Assembly (NCBI GenBank): GCA_016287565.1
Contig: JAEFAM010000005.1
Coordinates: 1-64,000 of the forward strand
Reading direction: 5' to 3'
Source of the DNA: Clostridia bacterium
Lineage (GTDB): Bacteria > Bacillota > Clostridia > UBA1212 > UBA1255
DNA: 64,000 nt
Shown here: positions 39,493 through 48,448 of the stretch, piece after piece
Numbering within the stretch: the first letter of the stretch is position 1
How the letters are laid out: every line of letters starts with the position of its first letter
Position numbers and translations under genes: made by a program
Notes under the pieces: model-generated
Databases searched by the model: none
Told to the model about the DNA's origin: nothing
The model's input: only the letters and a program-made list of their open reading frames with translations

Positions 39493-40575
39493 GTGAAGAG
39501 TGCCGCGCTTTTGATCGGAATACTGTTTGCCGCTCTGCTGTGCGCCTGCGGGACCCGCAATAACGGGGGCAGGGACAATGAAGGCGGCCAGGTCGTATAC
39601 GTAACGGCAAAGCGCGTTGACCCCACGGAAGCTCCCGCCACGGAGCCAAACCACACCGACGAGCCCGACCCCACCGGAATACCGGCGGCAACGGAAACGG
39701 CAACGGCAGCGGCGGCTCAAGCGAAAACGGAATTGCCCGAAGTGACGGAGGAAGCCCGGACCACTGAAACTCCTGCCCCGGCGCAGACGGACGTTCCCAC
39801 CGCAGCGCCCACATCAGTTTCCACAGGCACTCGGTCGCCCGAGCCCACGAAAGCTCCTACGCAGAAGCCCACGGAGACCCCCACGAATGAACCCACCGCC
39901 GAGCCCACGCCCCGGCCCAAGGTAACACCCTCCCCCACGCCTGCGCCTACCCCGGAGCCCACCGAGCCGCCGGATTACAGCTACATAGAAAGGGCCATAA
40001 GCCCCGTGGACTTCAACGAAAACGGCATCGACGACTACACCGACATATTGAACGGAGCCAGGAAAGACGCCATAAACCATCCGCGCTACGATCCCAGCTA
40101 CCAGCGGAACGGCTATCCCCCGGACGACGTAGGCGTGTGCGCAGACGTTATATGGCGCGCCTTCAGGGAAGCCGGATACAGCCTCAGGTATATGGTGGAC
40201 AAAGATATCAGGGACAACACCTGGCGCTACTCTGAAATATATAACAAAAGAGAAAAGCGGGACAACAAGATCGACTTCCGGCGTGTCAGGAACCTGCGTA
40301 TATTCTTCGACGAATATGCCATATCCCTGACCACCGACATTTACGACATAGAAGAATGGCAGCCGGGAGACATAGTAATATTCAACAAAAACACCCATAT
40401 AGGGATCGTTTCGGACAAGCGGAACGATAAAGGCATTCCGTATATCATCCACAACGGAGGCCAGGAGGAGCGGGAGCAGGATTATCTGGAAGGAGACCAT
40501 AAAGTTGCGGCCCATTTCAGGTTCGACGCTTCCAGGGTGCCTGAAGAGATGCTCATCCCCTGGGAAGGCGACTGA
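39493..40575 (+). CDS. DUF1287 domain lipoprotein with Thr/Pro/Glu-rich linker
   Basis: Lipobox FAALLCAC; ~100-aa T/P/E/A linker; DDVGVCADVIWRAFREAGY ... GDIVIFNKNTHIGIVSD ... YIIHNGG typical of DUF1287. Confidence 0.85.
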   Translation: MKSAALLIGILFAALLCACGTRNNGGRDNEGGQVVYVTAKRVDPTEAPATEPNHTDEPDPTGIPAATETATAAAAQAKTELPEVTEEARTTETPAPAQTDVPTAAPTSVSTGTRSPEPTKAPTQKPTETPTNEPTAEPTPRPKVTPSPTPAPTPEPTEPPDYSYIERAISPVDFNENGIDDYTDILNGARKDAINHPRYDPSYQRNGYPPDDVGVCADVIWRAFREAGYSLRYMVDKDIRDNTWRYSEIYNKREKRDNKIDFRRVRNLRIFFDEYAISLTTDIYDIEEWQPGDIVIFNKNTHIGIVSDKRNDKGIPYIIHNGGQEEREQDYLEGDHKVAAHFRFDASRVPEEMLIPWEGD

Positions 40576-40613
40576 GGTCCCGGGCTCCGCGGCGCGGACG
40601 GAAGGAGAAAAAC

Positions 40614-42062
40614 GTGAAAAACTTTTGGCTGAAAGGAATATCGACGGGAAACAAGTCCGGGTGCGCCGGGACAGGATCCGCCGCTGCCTTCGGGCGCTCC
40701 TTCGCAAAAGTTTGCGCGCTCTTTATTGCCGCCGCGGCGTTTCTCACGGTGCTGTCAGGAGCGTTGACGCTGTCCTCCCGCGCAGAAGGACCCATTGACG
40801 ATACCCAGGAGAACTACCTTGCCTATATGGTGGCGGAACAGGATTCGGGGCAGATATTGTACGTGCAGAACGCCCAGGCCGCCTGCGACGCGTCGCTGGC
40901 TTCGAGGCTCATGTGCGCAGTGGTGGTAAGCGAATATACGGTAGACGGAAAAAAGATACTTGTCACCGACTCGGTGACGCCTACGGAAAACAGCATCTCC
41001 TCCGACGGCAAATTCCGCCTCTACGCAGGCACGGGATATACCGTGGGCAATCTCCTCCGGGCCATGCTTCTGGGGGGCGCGGACAACTGCGCCCGGGCGC
41101 TGGCATCTTTTGTGAACCCCAACGCGGACTATTTCGTCACGCTGATGAACCAGACGGCGGCAAAGCTTGAAATGAAAGACACCTATTTCACTTCCCCGGA
41201 CGGAGCCAAAAACTCCCTGGCCAGGACCACCGTCACCGACATGGCGCGGCTCTACGACTACGCCCTCAAGAATTCCACCGTAAGGAATATCATCCAGAGC
41301 GAATTCAGCCACATCTGGAACAACACGGCCATATTCAACCTGTGTTCCCTTCCCTTCGCGCTCAAGAACACCTACGGCACCGCCACAGCGGGAGGACTTT
41401 TCCAGAGCGGCGGAAACGAGGGGCTGCCGGGGACGATTGCCGTCAACATCACTCTCCCCCAGTCCGCTTCCGGCGACGCCCCGATGAAGCTCCTGGTGAT
41501 CGTGCAGGACAGCGTTGACGACGAGCAGCTGAACACGCTGGCAAGGTCTCTCATTGCCGACAGCTTCGTGGAATTCCACAAGGCAAAAGCGTTCAAGGCC
41601 GGAGACAAGGTGGCGTCATACGGCATTTCGGGCCAGTCGCTCTCTATAGTTTCCGAGTCCGACGTTTATCTGGTATTGCCCTCGGACGCACAGGTCTCCG
41701 CGTACGTCCAGTCGGTCACATACACTTTCACGAACGAAGATCCCAAAAACGCAGCCAATCCCCCGGAGCTTTCCCTCCCCGTTACGGAAGGCCAGAAGCT
41801 GGGCACCGCCACGCTGCTTCTGAGAGACGGCTCCGTGCACGTTATCCGCATACTGGCGGGCAATACGATCCAGACCGACAACCCGCGGTTCAACAGCTTC
41901 CTCAACATCCTGGAATCGTACAAACCGCTGTTCATATTCATTGCCATCCTGCTGGCGGTGGAACTGTTCATCATCGTCGTGGTGGCGGTCAACAAGATCC
42001 GCCGTTTTTCCGAAAAAAAGCGCCTGCTCGAAAAACGTTCGAGCAGACGCGATAAAGCTTGA
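40614..42062 (+). CDS. Peptidase S11 (D-alanyl-D-alanine carboxypeptidase)-like protein with degenerate active site, GTG start
   Basis: Overall S11 pattern (YVQNAQAACDASLASRLM, LLRAMLLGGADNCARALA, KDTYFTSPDGAKNSLARTTVTDMARL) plus C-terminal TM; SxxK, SxN and KTG motifs absent. Confidence 0.8.
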   Translation: MKNFWLKGISTGNKSGCAGTGSAAAFGRSFAKVCALFIAAAAFLTVLSGALTLSSRAEGPIDDTQENYLAYMVAEQDSGQILYVQNAQAACDASLASRLMCAVVVSEYTVDGKKILVTDSVTPTENSISSDGKFRLYAGTGYTVGNLLRAMLLGGADNCARALASFVNPNADYFVTLMNQTAAKLEMKDTYFTSPDGAKNSLARTTVTDMARLYDYALKNSTVRNIIQSEFSHIWNNTAIFNLCSLPFALKNTYGTATAGGLFQSGGNEGLPGTIAVNITLPQSASGDAPMKLLVIVQDSVDDEQLNTLARSLIADSFVEFHKAKAFKAGDKVASYGISGQSLSIVSESDVYLVLPSDAQVSAYVQSVTYTFTNEDPKNAANPPELSLPVTEGQKLGTATLLLRDGSVHVIRILAGNTIQTDNPRFNSFLNILESYKPLFIFIAILLAVELFIIVVVAVNKIRRFSEKKRLLEKRSSRRDKA

Positions 42063-42081
42063 CCTTTTATAAGTTCTCTCA

Positions 42082-43311
42082 TTATTTGATCTTGGCCAGA
42101 TGCGCGAACCTGGGAAGCCCGTCTTCCACGGGAGGATGAGACTCGCCCTGAATGAGAGGAAGCGCGTATTTCACGTAGTCTTCCGTGATGAAATTGCCCT
42201 CCGCGTTGATCCATTCGCGGGGAAGCTTTTTCTCCGTGTTGGCCACTTCGCTGAGCGGGATCATCTTGGGCAGGCACTTGTAATTGCCCTTCTCGTCCGT
42301 CGCGCGCTCGAAGCCGATGCAATAATCGGTATAGCCTTCCACGGCCTTCTTGACGGCGGTGGCTCCGGCCATATGAGCTTCGTTCACGTCGGTTAGAGAA
42401 CCGCAGTGAGCGGCGCAGCGCTGAAGCAGGCTGAATTCGATGCCGCGGACCTTGCAGCCGATGGCCTCTTTAGCGGCGTTGGCCAGAGTGGTGGCAACGC
42501 CTCCCAGCTGGGCGTGTCCGAATGCGTCCCGGACTCCGCTGTCAGCCACGAACCTTCCGTCCGCGTACTGGGCGCCTTCCGAAACGGCAACGATGCACTT
42601 GCCCTGCTTCTCGTATACGCGTTTAACGTCAGCCAGATACTGCTCCATGGAGAAAGGAAGCTCGGGAACGTAGATCAGATCCGGGCCCATTCCCTTGTAA
42701 GCCGCCAGGGCGGTGGAGGCGGTGAGCCAGCCCGCGTGGCGTCCCATGACTTCCAGCACGGCCACCATGCCGGTGTCGTAAACTCTGGCGTCCTGGTAGA
42801 CTTCCATGGTGGAAGTGGCAACGTACTTGGCCGCGGAACCGTATCCGGGGCAATGGTCCGTGCCGTACAGGTCGTTGTCGATGGTCTTGGGCACGCCCAT
42901 GACTCTCATCTCGTATCCGGACTTCTGCATATACTTGCTGATCTTGTTGCAGGTGTCCATGGAGTCGTTGCCGCCGTTGTAGAAGAAATAGCGGATGTCA
43001 TACTTCCTGAACACTTCCAGGAGACGCCTGTAATCCGTATCGTCCACGTCCGCGTCTTTAAGCTTGTACCTTACGGAACCCAGTGCGGAAGAGGGCGTGG
43101 TCTTGAGCAGTTCGATCTCGTAGGGATCTTCCTTGCTCATATCGTAGAATTCTTCGTCGAGCATGCCTCGGATGCCGTGAGCCGCGCCGTAGACTTTAGT
43201 GATGCAATCCTCTTTCAGAGCCGTCTGGAAAACGCCCGCGGCGCTGGAGTTGATAACGGAAGAAGGGCCGCCGGACTGTCCGAAAATTGCGGCGCCGATC
43301 AGTTTAGCCAT
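42082..43311 (-). CDS. 6-phosphofructokinase, PPi-dependent type
   Basis: FGQSGGPSSVINSS; FFYNGGNDSMDT; GVPKTIDNDL (K rather than G in PGTIDND, PPi-type); start trimmed to MAKLIGAAIFGQSGG. Confidence 0.9.
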   Translation of the reverse strand: MAKLIGAAIFGQSGGPSSVINSSAAGVFQTALKEDCITKVYGAAHGIRGMLDEEFYDMSKEDPYEIELLKTTPSSALGSVRYKLKDADVDDTDYRRLLEVFRKYDIRYFFYNGGNDSMDTCNKISKYMQKSGYEMRVMGVPKTIDNDLYGTDHCPGYGSAAKYVATSTMEVYQDARVYDTGMVAVLEVMGRHAGWLTASTALAAYKGMGPDLIYVPELPFSMEQYLADVKRVYEKQGKCIVAVSEGAQYADGRFVADSGVRDAFGHAQLGGVATTLANAAKEAIGCKVRGIEFSLLQRCAAHCGSLTDVNEAHMAGATAVKKAVEGYTDYCIGFERATDEKGNYKCLPKMIPLSEVANTEKKLPREWINAEGNFITEDYVKYALPLIQGESHPPVEDGLPRFAHLAKIK

Positions 43312-43406
43312 AGTTTGATACCTCGTTTTCTTGTGGTTTGTATTTTGCCGCGCCGCCCCTCCGGCCGCCTGTTCAGGAGCCTTAGGGGGCACCGCACCGT
43401 TTGCTT

Positions 43407-43451
43407 AAAAAGCGACGCAGGGGCAATCCGTCGCGTAGATCTGCCCCTGCG
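43407..43451 (-). terminator. Rho-independent terminator of fba
   Basis: Minus strand CGCAGGGGCA...TGCCCCTGCG (10 bp) followed by TCGCTTTTT. Confidence 0.75.
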
Positions 43452-43488
43452 GTCAACATTGCCGATCAGGTCGCCGACCCGAGACCGG

Positions 43489-44427
43489 TCAAGCCTTTCC
43501 GCTGCAGCCGAGCACGTCGCGAAGTTTGTGCCTTACGAGCTCCTTGATGTTGGCGCGGGCGGGTTTCAGATACTCTCTGGGGTCGAACTTGTCCGGATGC
43601 TCGTTGAAGAACTTGCGGATCGTTCCGGTCATGGCCAGGCGCAGGTCGGAGTCGATGTTGATCTTGCAGACCGCGGATCTGGCGGCTTCGCGAAGCTGAT
43701 CTTCGGGAACGCCGATGGCGCCGGGCATTGCGCCGCCGTTTTCATTGATCATGGTCACGTATTCCTGAGGAACGGAGGAAGATCCGTGAAGCACGATGGG
43801 GAATCCGGGAAGTCTCTTCTCGCACTCGTGGAGCACGTCGAATCTGAGCTGGGGCTTCGTTCCGGGTTTGAACTTGTAGGCGCCGTGAGAAGTGCCGATG
43901 GCGATGGCCAGGGAGTCGCAGCCCGTGCGGGTGACGAACTCTTCGACTTCTTCGGGCCTGGTGTAGGACGCGCAGCCCTCGGCTACCTTAACTTCGTCCT
44001 CGATGCCGGACAGCGTTCCGAGCTCGGCTTCCACGACGACGCCGTGCTCGTGAGCGTACTCGACTACCCGGCGGGTGATCTCTATGTTCTCTTCAAAAGG
44101 TTTGGAGGAAGCGTCGATCATTACCGAGGTGAATCCGCCGTCGATGCAGGACTTGCAGGTCTCGAAATCAGGGCCGTGGTCAAGGTGAAGCACGATGGGG
44201 ATCTCGGGGCACTCGATAACGGCAGCCTCGACCAGTTTCACGAGATACGTGTGATTCGCGTACGCTCTCGCGCCTTTGGATACCTGAAGAATAACGGGAG
44301 CGTTTTCTTCTTTGCAGGCTTCGGTTATACCCTGAACGATCTCCATATTATTCACGTTGAACGCGCCGATGGCGTATCCGCCGTTGTAAGCTTTCGCAAA
44401 CATCTCTTTTGAAGTTACTAATGGCAT
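43489..44427 (-). CDS. fba: Class II fructose-1,6-bisphosphate aldolase
   Basis: AFNVNNMEIVQGI; VLHLDHGPDFETC; SVMIDASSKPFEENI; LHGSSSVPQEYV. Confidence 0.96.
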   Translation of the reverse strand: MPLVTSKEMFAKAYNGGYAIGAFNVNNMEIVQGITEACKEENAPVILQVSKGARAYANHTYLVKLVEAAVIECPEIPIVLHLDHGPDFETCKSCIDGGFTSVMIDASSKPFEENIEITRRVVEYAHEHGVVVEAELGTLSGIEDEVKVAEGCASYTRPEEVEEFVTRTGCDSLAIAIGTSHGAYKFKPGTKPQLRFDVLHECEKRLPGFPIVLHGSSSVPQEYVTMINENGGAMPGAIGVPEDQLREAARSAVCKINIDSDLRLAMTGTIRKFFNEHPDKFDPREYLKPARANIKELVRHKLRDVLGCSGKA

Positions 44428-44523
44428 ATAAAAACATCTCCTTAAAGAATTTGGACGGCGCAGGTCGTTCTCCGGCGGGAAGCGAACTTCGGTGCCTTAT
44501 AAGAGCCCCCGCGTCCGCCGCAT

Positions 44524-44552
44524 ATTTTAACAAATCCCCCGGGGATTTGCAA
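44524..44552 (-). promoter_or_regulatory. Putative fba promoter with palindrome in the spacer
   Basis: Minus strand TTGCAA-N17-TAAAAT; CAAATCCCC-C-GGGGATTTG (44531-44549) overlaps the spacer. Confidence 0.5.
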
Positions 44553-44644
44553 CAGATTTTTAAGGCGCGGGCCGCGCCGGAAGCGCAGATCCGCGCCTGT
44601 TTTTCACAAGCCCGAGGGCAAGGCGCGGCACAGCCGCGCGAGGC

Positions 44645-47600
44645 TTATTTCGATACTTCGATGCGGAAGGTCACTGAATCGGAGGGATCCGCGATCTCGT
44701 ACACGAAAGAATACTCGTAAGTGCCGTCGGGAGCCATTGCCACCTGGTATCCGTCGTATTCCTCCACGTTGTACACGTATTCCGTCAACGAACCGTCGTT
44801 GCCCACCGTGTATATCTTCGGCCTTGCAAGCACGTCGAAGCCGGATACCACCACCGTGTTGCGGTTGCGGGAACCGGTCAACATGAACTGGGCGGCGTTG
44901 TCGACTGCCTCTACCCTGGGGACGTACTCGTCGGGGATGACCGTGCCGAGAGCAGCGGTAACGCCGAGGGGCTTCAGCACGGAATCTTCGTAAACGTATC
45001 TGGCATGGTAGGCGCCCTTCTCTGTCTTGTCGCCGAAAGGCAGCAGTATCAGGTTCAGGGTAATGGTATCGCCTTTTTTGAAAGAGACCTTGTCCTCGTC
45101 GAGGGACAGCACCAGGTCGTCAAGCTTGCCGTCGAAAGAGTAGTTGACGATGAACTTGGGTTCGATCTCCTTGCCGCCCACCGTGATCCGGGCGGAGCGC
45201 AGTATCAGGCCGTAGTTCATTACGTCGGTGCCGGACTTGCCCTTTGCGCCGTAGATGCAATAGTAGAAGCTGCCCTTGTTAAGATGGTACGTTACCGCGG
45301 TGCGGCCTTCGGTAGGAAGGTCCACCGTCTGTTCCGCGCCGCTTGCGTCAAGGTACGCGAAATTCTGGAAGTTGTTGTCCCGGCTGTTGAACCTGATCAG
45401 CGAGAAGCTGTTTGCGAAATCGTTCACGGTGAGGTCCTTGAGAAACTCCAAAGAGACAGTGTAATAGGTGCGGTTCTCGTCGTTCTGAGGGAATTCCACG
45501 TGGCGCAGCGTATATTTGTAGGAGCCTTCATCGGAGACGTAACTGTACTCGATATCGGCGTAGGTAGGTCCGTAGGACTTGATGTCGGTGCCGGTATATT
45601 CGCTCTGGTATTTGTTGCCCTCCTGGTCGGCGTAAGCGGGCCATTTATGTATGCCAACGGAAGTGAACTGAGGCTGGGAGCTCCACATGACGCCGCTGCA
45701 GCCGCGGAAGTCGGGCAGCGTCCAGCCGTCCTTGCCGTAAACGTAGAAGGGAGCGATGCAGTTGGATTCCGTAACGCCGGTGGACATATGGTAGTAACCG
45801 ATGAAGAACTGTATGGACGATATCTGCTTCAGCGCGAAGGCGCCCCAGTTCTGGTAAAGGTGAAGTTCGGTGAACGTGAGGGACTCGCCGCTCTTTACGG
45901 AAAGCGGGAAGATGCTGTCGCCGTACTGCTTGTCCTGGGGATCGTAGAAGGGCTCCTCGTATTCTCCTTCGAAATTCTTGCACACTTCGATAGGCATGGG
46001 TACCATCAGCTTGTTCTCGTCCAGCAGCGCCGCGCATTCCAGGCAGCCGTTGCTGCCGCGGAAATCGAGATAGATCTTGCGGTCCTGGGTGTCGCCCTTC
46101 ACGGTGACGTCGGTGGTGTAATATTTGTTGACACGCTTCTTTTGATAAGCGGTGCTGAAATCGGTGCCGTTCTTTTTGAACGTATAGCAGCCTTTTACGC
46201 TGTCGTATCCCGCGAATTTGGTCTTCGCCGTGGTCTCGCCTATCGTGATCTCGGTGAGAGGATTCCGCTCCAGCCAGGCTTCCAGGTCGATGGCCTCGAA
46301 GCCGTCGGTCTTGTCGTTGTAGAGCCTGTTGGCCACGGTCAGGTCTTTGCCTTTCTTAAGGATTCCGTTCGACAGGGAGGATTGCCTGACTTCGTAAAAA
46401 CCGTCGGAGAGCGTCACGGTCACGCTTTCGGAGCCGCTGTTCTCGGAGGGGATGATGATGCCCACGGTGCCGTTGTTCCTGATATGGAACGCCACGTATT
46501 CCACCGATCCCGGGTCAATGCCGTTCAGGTCTCCGTGGATGCCGTTCTTGTCCCTGATCTGTATCTTGTCCGCTTTTTCCGCGTCGACTCTCCACACCAC
46601 GCCGTACTCTTGAATGTTGGCAACGGTAGCGGCGGCAACGAATCTGAACGCCTGGTGGAGCTTGTCCGAATACAGGTGGTACGTCCTGTCGGTGCGTATA
46701 TCCATGGTGCTTTCGATCTTTACCGCTTCGATGCTCGTGATGAGGAACCTGTCCCCCGCCCCTCCGTTCAGGTCGAACCGGATGCCTTTAAGGTCGCCGT
46801 CCAGCTGGTCAAGATTCACCACGTAAGTATGTTCCTCGCCGTCTCCCTTGACGTTGAAGCCGATATACTGGGAGCCGTTGAAACCTTTGCTGACCGTGTC
46901 GTAATAGTATACGGTGGATTCGCAGCTGACTTTCGAAACGATCTTCACGCGCACTGCGTTGACCTCGTTTCTGTTAACGGCCTCTTTCAGTTCGTATCCC
47001 ATATAAGGATCGTCGGAGCTCTCCACGATATAGACGAGGCCTTCTTCGGAGGATTCCGCCTTGCAGTTGTGCGGTTTCCATCCCTGGGCGGAAAGGGACG
47101 CGATCGGGCGGCTGGAACTGACTATCACGTCGTTGTCGGAACTCATTGCCATGCGCAGATCGAATATATGGGCCTCCGTGTAGTAATACCCGAGCCTGAA
47201 CGTGTTCTGGCGCCCGTCGTAGGCCGAGAAGCGGTCGGACCATTCCGTGCCGGAGCCGTCTATCACGTACATATCCATGGAATTATCAAAGTAATGCTCT
47301 CCGTAATAGTCGCCGAAGTACGTGATACCCCGGCCGCCGCTGCCGGAAAGATTTATCTCGAATCTGGAGACCGAATTCGAAAGTGTGAAGCTCTTTCTGT
47401 CGGGAGCCGTAAAACAGGTCTGGACTTCGTTGGCCATGCGTTTCGCGTAGATCAGCGAATCGGCCAGCGGCGTATCTCCTGAAATGTCTCTCATAGGCAC
47501 CTCCGTGGGTCTCTCCGTGGGCACCGCAGGGTCCGTCGGGACGTCTCCGCCTCCGCCGTTATTGCAGGCGCTCAGGAAAAGCATAACGAAAAGCAATGCG

Positions 47601-47680
47601 GCAGCCGCTAAAAGCGCCGCTCTTCTGACGCGGTCTCTCCGCGCTGTATTTCTGCGGTCCGATGATTCGATAAGTTGCAT
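44645..47680 (-). CDS. Large secreted lipoprotein of unknown function
   Basis: 1011 aa; N-terminal positively charged region, hydrophobic segment, lipobox LFLSAC; otherwise beta-rich with no motif recognised. Confidence 0.8.
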   Translation of the reverse strand: MQLIESSDRRNTARRDRVRRAALLAAAALLFVMLFLSACNNGGGGDVPTDPAVPTERPTEVPMRDISGDTPLADSLIYAKRMANEVQTCFTAPDRKSFTLSNSVSRFEINLSGSGGRGITYFGDYYGEHYFDNSMDMYVIDGSGTEWSDRFSAYDGRQNTFRLGYYYTEAHIFDLRMAMSSDNDVIVSSSRPIASLSAQGWKPHNCKAESSEEGLVYIVESSDDPYMGYELKEAVNRNEVNAVRVKIVSKVSCESTVYYYDTVSKGFNGSQYIGFNVKGDGEEHTYVVNLDQLDGDLKGIRFDLNGGAGDRFLITSIEAVKIESTMDIRTDRTYHLYSDKLHQAFRFVAAATVANIQEYGVVWRVDAEKADKIQIRDKNGIHGDLNGIDPGSVEYVAFHIRNNGTVGIIIPSENSGSESVTVTLSDGFYEVRQSSLSNGILKKGKDLTVANRLYNDKTDGFEAIDLEAWLERNPLTEITIGETTAKTKFAGYDSVKGCYTFKKNGTDFSTAYQKKRVNKYYTTDVTVKGDTQDRKIYLDFRGSNGCLECAALLDENKLMVPMPIEVCKNFEGEYEEPFYDPQDKQYGDSIFPLSVKSGESLTFTELHLYQNWGAFALKQISSIQFFIGYYHMSTGVTESNCIAPFYVYGKDGWTLPDFRGCSGVMWSSQPQFTSVGIHKWPAYADQEGNKYQSEYTGTDIKSYGPTYADIEYSYVSDEGSYKYTLRHVEFPQNDENRTYYTVSLEFLKDLTVNDFANSFSLIRFNSRDNNFQNFAYLDASGAEQTVDLPTEGRTAVTYHLNKGSFYYCIYGAKGKSGTDVMNYGLILRSARITVGGKEIEPKFIVNYSFDGKLDDLVLSLDEDKVSFKKGDTITLNLILLPFGDKTEKGAYHARYVYEDSVLKPLGVTAALGTVIPDEYVPRVEAVDNAAQFMLTGSRNRNTVVVSGFDVLARPKIYTVGNDGSLTEYVYNVEEYDGYQVAMAPDGTYEYSFVYEIADPSDSVTFRIEVSK

Positions 47681-47748
47681 AACGTTCCCTCCGTTTTCGT
47701 CTCTCCGCGGCCGCGCCGTTTCGGCAGGGCCCGGTCCGGGTCAATAAT

Positions 47749-47772
47749 AAAAAACGCGGCAAAAGGCCGCGT
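47749..47772 (-). terminator. Rho-independent terminator of the XRE-cupin gene
   Basis: Minus strand ACGCGGCCTTTTGCCGCGTTTTTT. Confidence 0.85.
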
Positions 47773-47779
47773 CAACACA

Positions 47780-48322
47780 TCAAAGAAGAATGGCAAGGAA
47801 TCTGGCGGGTTTTCCGTCCAGGGATCTCATGCCGTGGGGCGTCATGGAATCGAAGTACAGGGAGTCGCCCGGCTCCAGGATGCACTCCTGCCCGTCGATG
47901 ACTATCATAAGCTTCCCTTCGACGCAGTAGTTGAACTCCTGGCCTTCGTGGCGGTTCAGATGTATCTCTTCGTCCGGGGCGCTGTCGACGGTAACCAGGA
48001 ACGGTTCCGCGGTCCGTCCGGCGAAATTGTACGCCAGATGCTGGTATTTATAGCGGTTGCCGCGCTCGATGTTGATGCCGCGGCCTTTCTTTACGAAACT
48101 GAAAGTATGGAGCATGGGGCCGCCGCCGGAAAGGAGGTCGGTCATCTCCACGTTGTAATATTTGGCGATGTCGGAAAGTTCGCCCATAGGAACGTCCAGC
48201 TCGCCGTTCTCGTATTTGAGCAGCAGTTCGGGGCTGATGCCGGTGCCTTCCGCAGCCTCTTCAATGCTCACTTCCGCGATCTCTCTTAAGTCTTTTATTC
48301 TCGCGCCTATCTCTCTGTCCAT
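47780..48322 (-). CDS. XRE-family regulator with C-terminal cupin domain
   Basis: MDREIGARIKDLREIAEVSIEEAAEGTGISPELLLKYENGELDVP HTH; HLNRHEGQEFNYCVEGKLMIVIDGQECILEPGDSLYFDSMTPHG cupin. Confidence 0.93.
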   Translation of the reverse strand: MDREIGARIKDLREIAEVSIEEAAEGTGISPELLLKYENGELDVPMGELSDIAKYYNVEMTDLLSGGGPMLHTFSFVKKGRGINIERGNRYKYQHLAYNFAGRTAEPFLVTVDSAPDEEIHLNRHEGQEFNYCVEGKLMIVIDGQECILEPGDSLYFDSMTPHGMRSLDGKPARFLAILL

Positions 48323-48340
48323 ATGGTCTCCCTCCTTCGT

Positions 48341-48366
48341 AAACGGGCCTTCGGTCAAGGCCGTTT
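48341..48366. repeat. Inverted repeat AAACG(G)GCCTT-N5-AAGGCCGTTT upstream of the XRE-cupin gene
   Basis: 10/11 bp arms in the 5' UTR between promoter and start codon. Confidence 0.75.
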
Positions 48367-48392
48367 CAGGACCGATATCCTCTCTCTCTTTA

Positions 48393-48421
48393 ATTATACA
48401 GTTTCGCGGCCGTCCGTTCAA
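48393..48421 (-). promoter_or_regulatory. Sigma-70 promoter for the XRE-cupin gene
   Basis: Minus strand TTGAAC-N17-TATAAT. Confidence 0.75.
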
Positions 48422-48448
48422 TACTTCCGGCGCAAAATCGCCCGTGAG

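Noticed and set aside
39589-39970. DNA tandem repeat or mobile element in the DUF1287 gene
   Set aside because: It is an in-frame Thr/Pro/Glu linker coding region; repetition follows amino-acid composition, not exact DNA units.
42020-42062. CTGCTCGAAAAACGTTCGAGCAG hairpin as terminator of the S11-like gene
   Set aside because: Stem is real but lies inside the coding 3' end and is not followed by a T-tract; left unassigned.
42406-44412. 668-aa plus-strand ORF spanning pfk and fba
   Set aside because: Runs antisense through two recognised glycolytic genes and the fba terminator; not credible as a gene.
45005-47482. 825-aa plus-strand ORF opposite the large lipoprotein
   Set aside because: Antisense shadow; the minus-strand ORF has a signal peptide, lipobox and downstream stop, while the antisense translation is compositionally biased with no motifs.
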